64,000 bases of DNA, taken from positions 1 to 64,000 of the forward strand of contig NZ_JAUOEL010000006.1 of NCBI RefSeq assembly GCF_030540765.1. Direction: 5' to 3'. Under the pieces are notes generated by a model. It did not search any database. It was not told the origin of the DNA and saw nothing but the letters and a program-made list of their open reading frames with translations. Shown in pieces: positions 44,448 to 53,756 of the stretch. This DNA comes from Flavivirga jejuensis. Its GTDB lineage: Bacteria; Bacteroidota; Bacteroidia; Flavobacteriales; Flavobacteriaceae. How positions within the stretch are numbered: the first letter of the stretch is position 1; every line of letters starts with the position of its first letter. Both the position numbers and the translations under genes were made by a program.

Positions 44448-46834
44448 GATCTCTTTGATATCTTTCTAAAAAAGCTTTTCTTTTCAGGAGCTCCATAATA
44501 ACCATATTTTGCTCCATATCCAAAATTAGATTGTTTTACATCATTAACTACAAGCATCATTCCATTAAGTTTATTTTCAGCATGTAATTCTTTCGCAAAA
44601 TTCAATATACGTTTTTCTGTATAATCTGCTCTTGTTAAATAAATGGTATGCCCAGCATATTCACTTATTAATAATGTGTCTGTAACAAGCATGGATGGAG
44701 CTGTATCAACAATAACATAATCATATTGTTCTGAAACAGTATCAAATAAATCTTTTATTCTATTATTCATTAATAATTCTGCCGGGTTTGGTGGCACTTT
44801 TCCTGAAAGTAAAATATCAATATTTATTCCATTAATGTTATGTGTATTAATAGTTTCTCCAACAATTATAGATTGGTCAACTAAGAATTCAGTAAGCCCA
44901 ACTTTAGAATACTCTTTTCCTTTTTCGTTTTTTATTGCAGAATAAATTTGAGGATTTCTAATATCTGCACCAAGAAGTAAAACTCTTTTACCTGTATTTA
45001 CTAGTGTAAGCGCCATATTTAAACTGAAGAATGATTTTCCTTCTCCATTAATGGTAGATGTTACAAAAATAACATTCTCGTAATCCCTGGCTTCTCTACC
45101 TCTTTTAACGTAATCAAGATTCGTTCTTATTATTCTAAATGACTCAGATAAGATAGATCTATCATTTTGTTCTACTAAAGTTTCTCCATTCTTTTTTACT
45201 CTTGGTATCTCCCCTAGAACAGTTATATTTTTAATCTCTTTTTCTAAATCTTCTTTATTATGGATCTTAGTATCTAATAAATGCCCTAAATATATTAATG
45301 AAAAGGGAATTACGAGCCCAAAAAATAATGCTGTGATGTATGTAATTTGGTTGTTTGGAGATACAGGACCTCCGTAACTATTATAGGCTTCATCAATTAC
45401 TTTTGCAGTCGGAGAAGTCGCTGTTAAAGATATGGTGGCTTCTTCTCTTTTTTCTAGCAAGTATAAATATAGAGATTCTTTAATACCTTGTTTTCTTTCA
45501 ATAGATCTTAGTCTGCGTTCTTGTCCTGGAACAGAGAATATTTTGGAATTTATCCTTTTTGATTGGCTTTCTAAACCACCTATTTGGATTCTAAGTGATT
45601 TACTGGAATTATTAATACTTTGTTGAAGATTTTCTCTTATCCCTCTTAAAGTTTGGTCTAATTCTATAACTATAGGGTTTTGTTCACCTGCACTTTTTAA
45701 AAGTGTTTTTCTTCTTTCAAGTAACTCATTATATCTAGATGAAAGTTGGCTAATAGATGCATCGCCCAAGCCTAAATTAGATGGGATGGCTTGATATTTC
45801 TCCTCACCTAATGACTCTTTCATATAATTTAATTGATTCAATTGCATTCTAGAGGCATCCAATTGTTGCTCGTTTAATACGCTAGAACTCAGAAATTGAC
45901 CAGCTTCAGAGGAAACATCTGTTATTTTATTTCCTGTTTTAAATTTTACAATACTATCATCAACATTAACTAAGTCTGAGGCTATTAATTCAACACGCTT
46001 ATTAATAAAGTCGGCTGTATTCTTTGATATTTCATTTTTCTTCTGAATGGTAGAAATATTATACTCATCAATCAGAACATTTACAATATCTTTAGCTTTC
46101 TGTATAACAGGGTCAGTCATAGTAACTCTAACAACCTTCGATGATTTACCTGAAGGGGTTATTGAAATTCTATATTTAAGAGATTCAGCTAATGATTCTA
46201 ACGGGGTTATTTTTACCCTAATGTTATTTCCAATATAACCTTCTAAACTTTTACTTTTAGGTGTAATTATAAGACCACCAAAAAACGTGGGAATTGTTTC
46301 TCCAAAAGTGTATTTTTTGGGAGGATCTTCTTCATTAATTCTAAAGTTAAAATGAGTAACAGAAAGAATTTCGGTATGAAAATTAAAATTAGTCGTATTA
46401 ATAATAGAATCAGATTCAATAAAATTGACAACTATTGGAGATGTTTTATAAAGTTCAAACTCGTTAATTCTTCCTTTTGTAAAATAGGTAATATTTAAAC
46501 GCAGCCTTTTAACTATATTTCTTAAAAAACTTCTAGATTGAATGACTTGTATTTCATCTTCGACCATCGCATCCTCTTTTTCAGAGAAAATAGATAAATC
46601 TTTTAATGCCCCTGCGGAAGATGCATCTTTATCATCTAAGAGCATTATTTTGGCAGTTGCTTGATATTGCGGAATCGTATACCTTAAATGTAGATAAGCC
46701 ATACCTAAGCATACAATACAACTTAATGCAAACCATTTCCATTGCTTTAAATATACAAAAAGTACTTTCTTTAGATTAAAACTAAAATCTTCAGAAGTAT
46801 TATCAGATGAGTTTCTATTGTCAGCTAAAGCCAT
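44444..46834 (-). CDS. Wzc-like exopolysaccharide tyrosine autokinase
   Basis: A 796-residue inner-membrane BY-kinase that regulates polysaccharide chain length. N-terminal Wzz domain with a helix near 28-50; a long periplasmic coiled-coil region (about 260-450) with a GNVR-like segment RLRSIERKQGIKESLYLYLLEKREEA; second helix near 500-520. The cytoplasmic kinase domain (about 545-796) has a modified Walker A (STINGEGKSFFSLN), Walker B (YDYVIVDTAPSML) and a C-terminal tyrosine cluster (YGAKYGYYG). It pairs with the Wza-like gene 10 bases upstream. Confidence 0.92.
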   Translation of the reverse strand: MALADNRNSSDNTSEDFSFNLKKVLFVYLKQWKWFALSCIVCLGMAYLHLRYTIPQYQATAKIMLLDDKDASSAGALKDLSIFSEKEDAMVEDEIQVIQSRSFLRNIVKRLRLNITYFTKGRINEFELYKTSPIVVNFIESDSIINTTNFNFHTEILSVTHFNFRINEEDPPKKYTFGETIPTFFGGLIITPKSKSLEGYIGNNIRVKITPLESLAESLKYRISITPSGKSSKVVRVTMTDPVIQKAKDIVNVLIDEYNISTIQKKNEISKNTADFINKRVELIASDLVNVDDSIVKFKTGNKITDVSSEAGQFLSSSVLNEQQLDASRMQLNQLNYMKESLGEEKYQAIPSNLGLGDASISQLSSRYNELLERRKTLLKSAGEQNPIVIELDQTLRGIRENLQQSINNSSKSLRIQIGGLESQSKRINSKIFSVPGQERRLRSIERKQGIKESLYLYLLEKREEATISLTATSPTAKVIDEAYNSYGGPVSPNNQITYITALFFGLVIPFSLIYLGHLLDTKIHNKEDLEKEIKNITVLGEIPRVKKNGETLVEQNDRSILSESFRIIRTNLDYVKRGREARDYENVIFVTSTINGEGKSFFSLNMALTLVNTGKRVLLLGADIRNPQIYSAIKNEKGKEYSKVGLTEFLVDQSIIVGETINTHNINGINIDILLSGKVPPNPAELLMNNRIKDLFDTVSEQYDYVIVDTAPSMLVTDTLLISEYAGHTIYLTRADYTEKRILNFAKELHAENKLNGMMLVVNDVKQSNFGYGAKYGYYGAPEKKSFFRKISKRS

Positions 46835-46843
46835 GTCGTAATT

Positions 46844-47617
46844 CTAATTTCTAGTAATTAATAAGAGTGTTGTAGTTATGAGGAATGATGTAATTGAAAT
46901 TAGAGTTCCAATTCTTGCATCACCAGAAGCACCACTTATAGCTGAGTTGTTAGGCTCAACGTAAATATAATCATTTTGTGTTAAATAATATACGGGAGAA
47001 TTAAAAACCTCTTTATTTGTTAAATCAATTCTTGTATACGTTTTTGTACCATTAAAATCTCTAACTATTAATATATTATCTCTTCTGCCTTTTATCGTTA
47101 AATCTCCAGCCATGCCAAGTGCTTCTAGAATGGATATTCTTTCACCAGTAACAGGGTAAACACCTGGACTGTTCACCTCTCCAGCTACAGTTACTCTAAA
47201 ATTAAGGACACGAAAAATAATAACAGGATCTTTTAATAGCTTACCTTCAGCAAATTTTTTCTTAAATAAAGCTTTTGCTTCCTCAACGGTAAGACCTAAT
47301 AATTTTATTTTACCTAAAACAGGGTAATCTATATTACCTTCTGCATCAATTAAATAATCAATTAATTCTCCTTGGGCACCAGCAGATCTAATTAAATTAT
47401 ACGGTTGTGTAACAGTTGGATCTAAAGTAGAAACATAAATACTTACTACGTCACCAACTTTAAGTTTGGCTGTAAAAGTATCTGTATCTACAATAGTTTC
47501 AAAATTTTTGGCATTTTGAAAGTATACAATATCTTCTTTTGATGCACATGAAGTCAAAAACAGACTAATTACTATACCAATAATAAATAATTTACTTTTT
47601 ATAAGTGATATGCTCAT
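46844..47617 (-). CDS. Wza-like polysaccharide export lipoprotein
   Basis: A 257-residue outer-membrane-associated export protein. The signal peptide ends at a lipobox (LFLTSCAS, lipidation at Cys24). The poly_export domain follows (LKVGDVVSIYVSTLDP...), then an SLBB-like segment (VTVAGEVNSPGVYPV). A hydrophobic C-terminal helix (about 233-253) resembles the outer-membrane helix of Wza. It lies between the dehydratase gene and the kinase gene in the minus-strand operon. Confidence 0.92.
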   Translation of the reverse strand: MSISLIKSKLFIIGIVISLFLTSCASKEDIVYFQNAKNFETIVDTDTFTAKLKVGDVVSIYVSTLDPTVTQPYNLIRSAGAQGELIDYLIDAEGNIDYPVLGKIKLLGLTVEEAKALFKKKFAEGKLLKDPVIIFRVLNFRVTVAGEVNSPGVYPVTGERISILEALGMAGDLTIKGRRDNILIVRDFNGTKTYTRIDLTNKEVFNSPVYYLTQNDYIYVEPNNSAISGASGDARIGTLISITSFLITTTLLLITRN

Positions 47618-47662
47618 TTTTAATATTATTTGGGGGAAAATAGTGAAACTAGAAATAGTTAA

Positions 47663-49603
47663 TTATAGGTTCCCATAATTTTTATCGGCCCTGTTTTGAG
47701 ATATTCCTTTTACTTTTTTGTATATCTGAACTCTTTTGTCAAATCGCTCATAATCAGAATTATTAGATTTATATTCAGGAATAAGTCGTTTCATTTTCAT
47801 AACAATATTGTTATTTTGAAAACGATTTGTAATACATAATTCTTCTATTTGAGCCCTAACCTTATCGTAATCTAATTCTCTGGTTTTGCTTATTAATATT
47901 TTTTTATGATATGTAGATAATGTATTTTCTCCATTAGCTAATAGTTCTTCATATAATTTTTCACCAGGACGTAATCCTGTAATTTTAATAGCAATATCTT
48001 CAGGAAATCTAAGACCAGAAAGTTTTATCATATTTTCTGCAAGATCATAGATCTTAACAGATTCACCCATATCAAAGATGAATATCTCACCTCCTTTGCC
48101 CATTGTTCCAGCTTCTAATACTAGTTGAGAAGCTTCAGGAATGGTCATAAAATATCTGGTAATATCTTTATGTGTTAAAGTTAAAGGCCCTCCATTTTCA
48201 ATTTGTTTTTTAAATAAAGGAATAACAGATCCATTGGAACCTAATACATTACCAAATCGTGTGGTAATAAATTTTGTTTTGCTTTCTTTTTGAAGGCAGC
48301 TTATATACATTTCTGCCATTCTTTTTGTAGCTCCCATAACACTTGTTGGGTTAACAGCTTTATCTGTAGATACAAAAACAAACTTTTTTACATTATAGCG
48401 AGATGCTGTATCTGCTAAAAGTTTAGTTCCATTAACATTAATTTTTATGGCTTCATAAGGAGATTTCTCCATTAATGGGACATGCTTATAAGCTGCGGCA
48501 TGAAATACCATGGTTGGTTTATGATTTTGAAAAATGGTATCAATTCTCAAACCATCTCTAATATCTGCTACTATAGCTGTAAAGTTATGTTTTCCATTTT
48601 GCTTTAAATCTTGCTGTACATCATAAAGAGCAGACTCAGCTTGATCAACCAAAATTAAATGTTTCACATCAAAATTAGAAAGTTGTTTTACTAACTCACT
48701 CCCTATAGATCCAGCTGCACCAGTAACAATAACCGTTTCACCTGTGAATTCATTTATTAAGTTAGGATTATTTATTTCAATAGGAGGCCTTCCTAATAGA
48801 TCTTCTATTTGTACTTGTTTTATTTGTTTAACACTTAATTCTCCATTAATCCAGTCTTCAATAGGCGGAACTTTAGTGATCTTTATATTAAGATTTACTA
48901 AATCAATTAAATTTTCCTTCTCTATATTCTTAGAAGCTATAATTAATTCGTCTATTTTATGAGACTCAATGTAATCATTGTTAATCTTTTCTTTAGAAAA
49001 AATAGAAATACCATTTATTGATTTTCCTTTCTTTTTTGAGTTATCATCAATAAATCCAACAACTTGAAATTGCGTAGTAACATTACTTATTAAAGCGTTG
49101 TAAGTAACGATTCCAGAGTCTCCAGCACCATAAATTAGAACTCTTTTTGATGTTATCAATTGACACTTTAAGTACTTGTAAGACATTTTAAAAAGTAATC
49201 TACTTGCACTAAGTGCAACAAAACTTAATAAGGCATGCATTACTACAATAGATAATGGTATTGTAAATTCAGGAAATATCACAAATATTCTATTAACTGA
49301 TACAGCAGCTATACATATAAAAGATATTACAGTAATCGATTTAAATAAATTTACAACATCTGCAAATCCTGTATGTCTAATAACACTTTTAAATGATCCT
49401 GTTAATAAAAAACTAAGAGTCGTAGCTGTTGCCAAAAAGGGTAATTGGATAAAAAATTGTTTTAAATCAAAATCTAATGTGAAATTGAACCTAATTAAAT
49501 ACGCTATAAAAAACGTTAACAAAACAATTGTTAAATCGATAGCTAAAACCAGCCATTTTGAAGCATATTTTTGCGAGAGATAAGTAAAGTAATTATTTAC
49601 CAT
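47663..49603 (-). CDS. PglF/CapD-like UDP-sugar 4,6-dehydratase, membrane-anchored
   Basis: A 646-residue enzyme with four or five N-terminal membrane helices (about 1-150) and a Rossmann-like domain. The catalytic SDR domain begins near 285 (TVIVTGAAGSIGSELVKQL). The triad region is FVSTDKAVNPTSVMGATKR and ITGLRPGEKLYEELL follows. It converts UDP-GlcNAc to the 4-keto-6-deoxy intermediate that PglE-type aminotransferases use; the aminotransferase gene is directly upstream and overlaps by 11 bases. Other UDP-sugars are possible. Confidence 0.9.
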   Translation of the reverse strand: MVNNYFTYLSQKYASKWLVLAIDLTIVLLTFFIAYLIRFNFTLDFDLKQFFIQLPFLATATTLSFLLTGSFKSVIRHTGFADVVNLFKSITVISFICIAAVSVNRIFVIFPEFTIPLSIVVMHALLSFVALSASRLLFKMSYKYLKCQLITSKRVLIYGAGDSGIVTYNALISNVTTQFQVVGFIDDNSKKKGKSINGISIFSKEKINNDYIESHKIDELIIASKNIEKENLIDLVNLNIKITKVPPIEDWINGELSVKQIKQVQIEDLLGRPPIEINNPNLINEFTGETVIVTGAAGSIGSELVKQLSNFDVKHLILVDQAESALYDVQQDLKQNGKHNFTAIVADIRDGLRIDTIFQNHKPTMVFHAAAYKHVPLMEKSPYEAIKINVNGTKLLADTASRYNVKKFVFVSTDKAVNPTSVMGATKRMAEMYISCLQKESKTKFITTRFGNVLGSNGSVIPLFKKQIENGGPLTLTHKDITRYFMTIPEASQLVLEAGTMGKGGEIFIFDMGESVKIYDLAENMIKLSGLRFPEDIAIKITGLRPGEKLYEELLANGENTLSTYHKKILISKTRELDYDKVRAQIEELCITNRFQNNNIVMKMKRLIPEYKSNNSDYERFDKRVQIYKKVKGISQNRADKNYGNL

Positions 49604-50729
49604 AAGTTGGGGTTTTTAAAATATTGTTAAGGACTCTGTCTAAATCATCTTGACTTAAGTTAGATCCACTTGGTAAACATAAACCTTTATCAAAAAGGTC
49701 TTCTGAAGTACCGTTTGTAAAATGAAGGTAATCTTTAAAGACAGGTTGCATATGCATTGGCTTCCATAAAGGCCTTGATTCTATATCATCTTTTAATAGC
49801 GTAAGTCTTATTTGCTCACGAGTGTTAAAAGAATCGGTTTTAATACAAGTAATCCATCTGTTTGAAAAGAAACCTTGAGGTTCTTCTAAAAATTCGATAG
49901 TATTAAATTGTGATAAATTCTTCTTATAAAATTCAAAATTTTGTCTTCTAGCAGCTACTCTATCGTCAATCACTTCCATTTGTCCTCTACCAATACCCGC
50001 TAAAACATTGCTCATTCTATAATTGTAACCAATTGATGAATGCTCATAATGAGGGGCATGATCTCTTGCTTGAGTTGATAAAAAAACAGCTTTTTCTTTT
50101 AGGTCTTGAGTATTTGTAATTAAAGCACCTCCTCCAGAAGTCGTTATTATTTTATTACCATTAAAAGATATTATACCAATATCTGAAAGTGTGGCACAGG
50201 CTTTATTAAAATAGGTACTTCCTAAAGCTTCAGCACTGTCTTCTATTACTGGAATTTGATATTTCTCAGCAATAGCATTAATTTCATTAGCCTTGTATGG
50301 CATACCATATAAATGAACAGCTATTATTGCTTTCGGTTTTTGATACTTTTCAATCCTGTCTTTAATAGCTATTTCCAATAATTCTGGAGACATATTCCAA
50401 GTGTCAGTTTCACTATCTATAAAAACAGGAGTTGCTCCTTGATATAATATTGGATTAGCAGAAGCAGAAAAGGTGAAACTCTGACATAAAACTTCATCAC
50501 CTTTAGATACATTAAGAAGTAGAAGTGCTAAATGAATAGCCGCTGTGCCAGAACTTAACGCAGCAACATATTTATCTTCTCCTAAATAATTTCTTAAATC
50601 ATTTTCAAAACCATCAACATGAGGCCCTAATGGAGCAATCCAATTAGTATCAAAAGCATCAGCAACAAATTTTCGTTCTGTGCCTCCCATATGTGGCGAT
50701 GATAAATATATTTTAGTTTTGGTCAACAT
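49593..50729 (-). CDS. PglE-like UDP-4-keto-sugar aminotransferase
   Basis: A 378-residue PLP enzyme of the DegT/DnrJ/EryC1 family. Its N-terminus (IYLSSPHMGGTERKFVADAF) and mid segments (SFNGNKIITTSGGGAL with Lys193; ESRPLWKPMHMQPVF) closely resemble Campylobacter PglE as I recall it. It would make UDP-4-amino-4,6-dideoxy-GlcNAc, the precursor of diacetylbacillosamine. The matching acetyltransferase PglD was not found in the window. It is the first gene of the minus-strand polysaccharide operon, behind a good promoter. Confidence 0.88.
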   Translation of the reverse strand: MLTKTKIYLSSPHMGGTERKFVADAFDTNWIAPLGPHVDGFENDLRNYLGEDKYVAALSSGTAAIHLALLLLNVSKGDEVLCQSFTFSASANPILYQGATPVFIDSETDTWNMSPELLEIAIKDRIEKYQKPKAIIAVHLYGMPYKANEINAIAEKYQIPVIEDSAEALGSTYFNKACATLSDIGIISFNGNKIITTSGGGALITNTQDLKEKAVFLSTQARDHAPHYEHSSIGYNYRMSNVLAGIGRGQMEVIDDRVAARRQNFEFYKKNLSQFNTIEFLEEPQGFFSNRWITCIKTDSFNTREQIRLTLLKDDIESRPLWKPMHMQPVFKDYLHFTNGTSEDLFDKGLCLPSGSNLSQDDLDRVLNNILKTPTYGK

Positions 50730-50839
50730 TTTACAGTTTTATAATTCCAGTTTATTGCATAAAACATGCGTACAACTTTTTACGGTTATACAATTAAATA
50801 CATTTTTTTTCTGGATGATTTCCCTCTTTATTCATAAAA

Positions 50840-50869
50840 CAAAATTAATTACCTGTTTATTAGCTTCAA
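50840..50869 (-). promoter_or_regulatory. promoter of the pglE-like / dehydratase / wza / wzc operon
   Basis: On the minus strand TTG (50867-50869) is followed after exactly 19 bases by TAATTTTG (50840-50847). This matches the Bacteroidota promoter pattern in both motif and spacing. The 5' untranslated region would be roughly 100 bases. Confidence 0.6.
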
Positions 50870-51338
50870 TTAAATTAGTATTAAATGATTTTAAAATATT
50901 CGTTTTAATCTATTTACTTTTTTATAGATTAATAATAGAGAGATTTTGAAAATATTTTTATTTATCCTTTTTAATACAATTAAATTAATGCTGCTATTAA
51001 TCAATTCAATTTGTGTTTTACGGTGTAAATTTAGTAATTGTTTTATATCAAAAAGAGCATAACTAACTTAATTCGCTAAAAGAGTAATTAAAATCGGTTA
51101 AATACATAGGCGTATTTAGTTAAAAGTAAAAGTATGCATATCATCGATTCTATATTTCAGTTTTAAGTTTAAATATTATTGATTAATAGATATATATGCA
51201 TAATATTTAACTTACAAAATCTAAAATGCTTAGATTTAATTATAAAGAATGTGATTCTGTTTTTATAAAAAAAGCTTTACTTAATCGCTTATTTTAGCAC
51301 TTATTTGAATTTCATCGGTAAAAACGAGACCTTAATAT

Positions 51339-51354
51339 AATTAGTTAACTAATT
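51339..51354. promoter_or_regulatory. 16-bp perfect palindrome upstream of the plus-strand polysaccharide operon
   Basis: AATTAGTTAACTAATT reads the same on both strands. It lies 53 bases before the first ATG, with a -7-like CATATTTG 15 bases after it. It therefore covers where a -33 element would be. A dimeric regulator could bind here. Confidence 0.45.
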
Positions 51355-51406
51355 ACATTTATTTTTTTCATATTTGCTCCGAATTAAATAAATCCTAAAA
51401 TCTAAA

Positions 51407-52405
51407 ATGACTAAACAACAACTAAAAACTTTACAAGGAAAAAGAATTCTTATTACTGGCGGCGCTGGTTTTATTGGCTCTAATTTATGTGAAGTATTAT
51501 TAGACAATAATATAAACGTCGTTTGCTTAGATAATTTCTCAACAGGGAAGCGAATCAATATAGATCCTTTTTTAAATAATAGCAATTTTAAATTAATTGA
51601 AGGGGATATTAGAAACCTTGAAGATTGCCATAATGCATGTGCTAATGTTGACTATGTATTACATGAAGCGGCTTTAGGATCTGTTCCTAGGTCTATCAAT
51701 GACCCTATTACTACTAATGATGTTAATGTATCAGGATTTCTAAATATGTTAGTTGCTTCTAGAGATGCAGGTGTCAAACGCTTTGTATACGCAGCCAGTT
51801 CCTCAACATATGGAGATCATGAAGCTTTACCAAAAGTAGAAGACACTATTGGAAAACCATTATCTCCTTACGCTATTACTAAATATGTAAATGAATTATA
51901 TGCTGAAATTTTTTACAGTACTTATAAATTAGATACTATTGGATTACGTTATTTCAACGTTTTTGGAAAACGACAAGATCCAAATGGAGCTTATGCAGCT
52001 GTGATACCAAAATTTGTTCAACAGTTTATAAGTCATGAATCTCCAATTATTAATGGTGATGGTAGTTATTCTAGAGATTTCACATATATAGATAATGTCG
52101 TACAAATGAATATAAATGCATTAACAGTTGGTAATGCAAAAGCTATAAATACGGTATATAATGTAGCGTATGGCGAAAGAACGACTTTAATTGAATTAGT
52201 CAACCTTTTAAAAGAATATTTGACTGATTTTGATAATGCTATAGGAAATATTGAAATTAAACACAGAGATAATAGAATTGGAGATATCCCTCACTCTTTG
52301 GCTTCTATTGATAAAGCAAAACAATTATTAAATTACGACCCAAAGTACGATATTAGTAGCGGCTTAAAAGAAGCTGTTAATTGGTATTGGGAAAATTTAA
52401 AATAA
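51407..52405 (+). CDS. NAD-dependent epimerase, WbpP/TviC-like (UDP-GlcNAc 4-epimerase type)
   Basis: A 332-residue extended SDR likely to interconvert UDP-GlcNAc and UDP-GalNAc or their uronic acids. GGAGFIG at 18-24 binds NAD. The catalytic pair is Tyr155 and Lys159 (SPYAITKY), with the Ser region AASSSTYGD at about 129-137. The sugar-binding RYFNVFGKRQDPNG block is typical of the WbpP group. It is the first gene of the plus-strand polysaccharide operon and is followed by its usual dehydrogenase partner. Confidence 0.9.
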   Translation: MTKQQLKTLQGKRILITGGAGFIGSNLCEVLLDNNINVVCLDNFSTGKRINIDPFLNNSNFKLIEGDIRNLEDCHNACANVDYVLHEAALGSVPRSINDPITTNDVNVSGFLNMLVASRDAGVKRFVYAASSSTYGDHEALPKVEDTIGKPLSPYAITKYVNELYAEIFYSTYKLDTIGLRYFNVFGKRQDPNGAYAAVIPKFVQQFISHESPIINGDGSYSRDFTYIDNVVQMNINALTVGNAKAINTVYNVAYGERTTLIELVNLLKEYLTDFDNAIGNIEIKHRDNRIGDIPHSLASIDKAKQLLNYDPKYDISSGLKEAVNWYWENLK

Positions 52406-52429
52406 AAGTTACATTATCAAAATAAAAAA

Positions 52430-53710
52430 ATGAAGGATATTAAAATTGCCGTTATTGGTTTAGGCTACGTAGGTCTACCTTTAGCTAGACTTTTTGCAAC
52501 AAAATATGATGTTATAGGTTTTGACATTAATGAAAACAGAATTGAAGAATTATTACAAGGTAATGATGCTACTTTAGAAGTCGATTCTAAAACATTACAA
52601 TCTGTTTTAAAAAAGAATCCAAGCAATAACATTGGTTTGTTTTGTTCTTCTAATCTTGAAGATATAAAAGATTGCAACTATTATGTTGTTACTGTCCCTA
52701 CGCCTATCGATAAAAATAATCGTCCGGATTTAACACCATTATATAAGTCTAGTGAAACAGTTGCTAAGGTCTTAAAAAGAGGAGATATTGTTATTTACGA
52801 ATCTACTGTATACCCAGGAGTTACAGAAGATGAGTGTGTGCCAGTATTAGAAAAAATAAGCGGTTTAAAGTTTAACGAAGATTTTTATGCGGGCTATTCG
52901 CCAGAAAGAATTAATCCGGGAGATAAACTTCATACAGTAGATAAAATACTAAAAGTTACGGCTGGTTCAACTCCAGAAGTAGGCAAAAAAGTGGATGATT
53001 TATATGCCAGCGTTATCACAGCTGGAACTCACTTAGCACCAACCATTAAAGTCGCAGAAGCAGCAAAAGTTATCGAAAACTCACAACGTGATATCAATAT
53101 TGCTTTTGTAAATGAGTTAGCGAAAATTTTTAATCTAATGGATATTGATACCCATTCGGTATTAGAAGCTGCAGGTACTAAATGGAATTTCCTACCATTT
53201 AAGCCAGGTCTGGTTGGAGGCCATTGTATTGGTGTTGATCCTTATTATTTGGCTCAAAAGGCACAAGAAGTTGGGTATCATCCAGAAATCATATTAGCGG
53301 GGCGTCGCGTAAATGATAGTATGGGACAATATGTTGCTTCTGAAGTTATTAAGTTAATGGTTCAAAATGATATCCGGATAAAAGGCGCAAAGATATTAGC
53401 TTTAGGGATTACATTTAAAGAGAATTGTCCGGATGTTAGAAATACCAAAGCTGTTGATGTTATTAACCAACTTAAAAGTTATGGTACAGAAGTTACCATA
53501 TACGACCCTTGGGCTAGCCCGGAAGAAGTAAAACATGAATATGATTTACAGACAGTAAGACAATTACCAAAAGATACATTTGATGCTGTTGTTTTAACTG
53601 TTGCTCATAAAGAATTTCTTCAAGAAGATTTAAGATCATTATTAAATCCAGAAGGCGTTTTATATGATGTTAAAGGTATTCTTAGCGAAAATGTGAATGG
53701 AAGGTTATAA
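52430..53710 (+). CDS. UDP-sugar 6-dehydrogenase, WbpO/TviB-like
   Basis: A 426-residue NAD-dependent enzyme that oxidises the C6 hydroxyl of a UDP-HexNAc to a carboxylate. The nucleotide motif GLGYVGLPLA is at 10-19. The catalytic Cys266 is in GLVGGHCIGVDPYY, and TVYPGVTED (126-134) is another family block. Next to the epimerase it predicts a UDP-GalNAcA- or GlcNAcA-type precursor. It lies 24 bases after the epimerase gene. Confidence 0.92.
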   Translation: MKDIKIAVIGLGYVGLPLARLFATKYDVIGFDINENRIEELLQGNDATLEVDSKTLQSVLKKNPSNNIGLFCSSNLEDIKDCNYYVVTVPTPIDKNNRPDLTPLYKSSETVAKVLKRGDIVIYESTVYPGVTEDECVPVLEKISGLKFNEDFYAGYSPERINPGDKLHTVDKILKVTAGSTPEVGKKVDDLYASVITAGTHLAPTIKVAEAAKVIENSQRDINIAFVNELAKIFNLMDIDTHSVLEAAGTKWNFLPFKPGLVGGHCIGVDPYYLAQKAQEVGYHPEIILAGRRVNDSMGQYVASEVIKLMVQNDIRIKGAKILALGITFKENCPDVRNTKAVDVINQLKSYGTEVTIYDPWASPEEVKHEYDLQTVRQLPKDTFDAVVLTVAHKEFLQEDLRSLLNPEGVLYDVKGILSENVNGRL

Positions 53711-53756
53711 CCTTTATCAATACATTTTAAATGATTTTAACTAAAACCTACGCGCT

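Larger units (their letters stand above)
50730..51406. other. gene-free divergent region between the two polysaccharide operons
   Basis: These 677 very AT-rich bases separate the divergent operons. They hold a full TTG-N19-TAnnTTTG promoter toward the minus operon (50840-50869), a 16-bp perfect palindrome (51339-51354), and a degenerate -7 element (CATATTTG, 51369-51376) toward the plus operon. No reliable coding frame is seen. The middle 400 bases have no feature that I recognise. Confidence 0.6.

Noticed and set aside
50680-50949. 89-codon plus-strand frame at the start of the divergent control region
   Set aside because: It begins inside the aminotransferase gene on the other strand and crosses the minus-operon promoter. 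It has no family resemblance.
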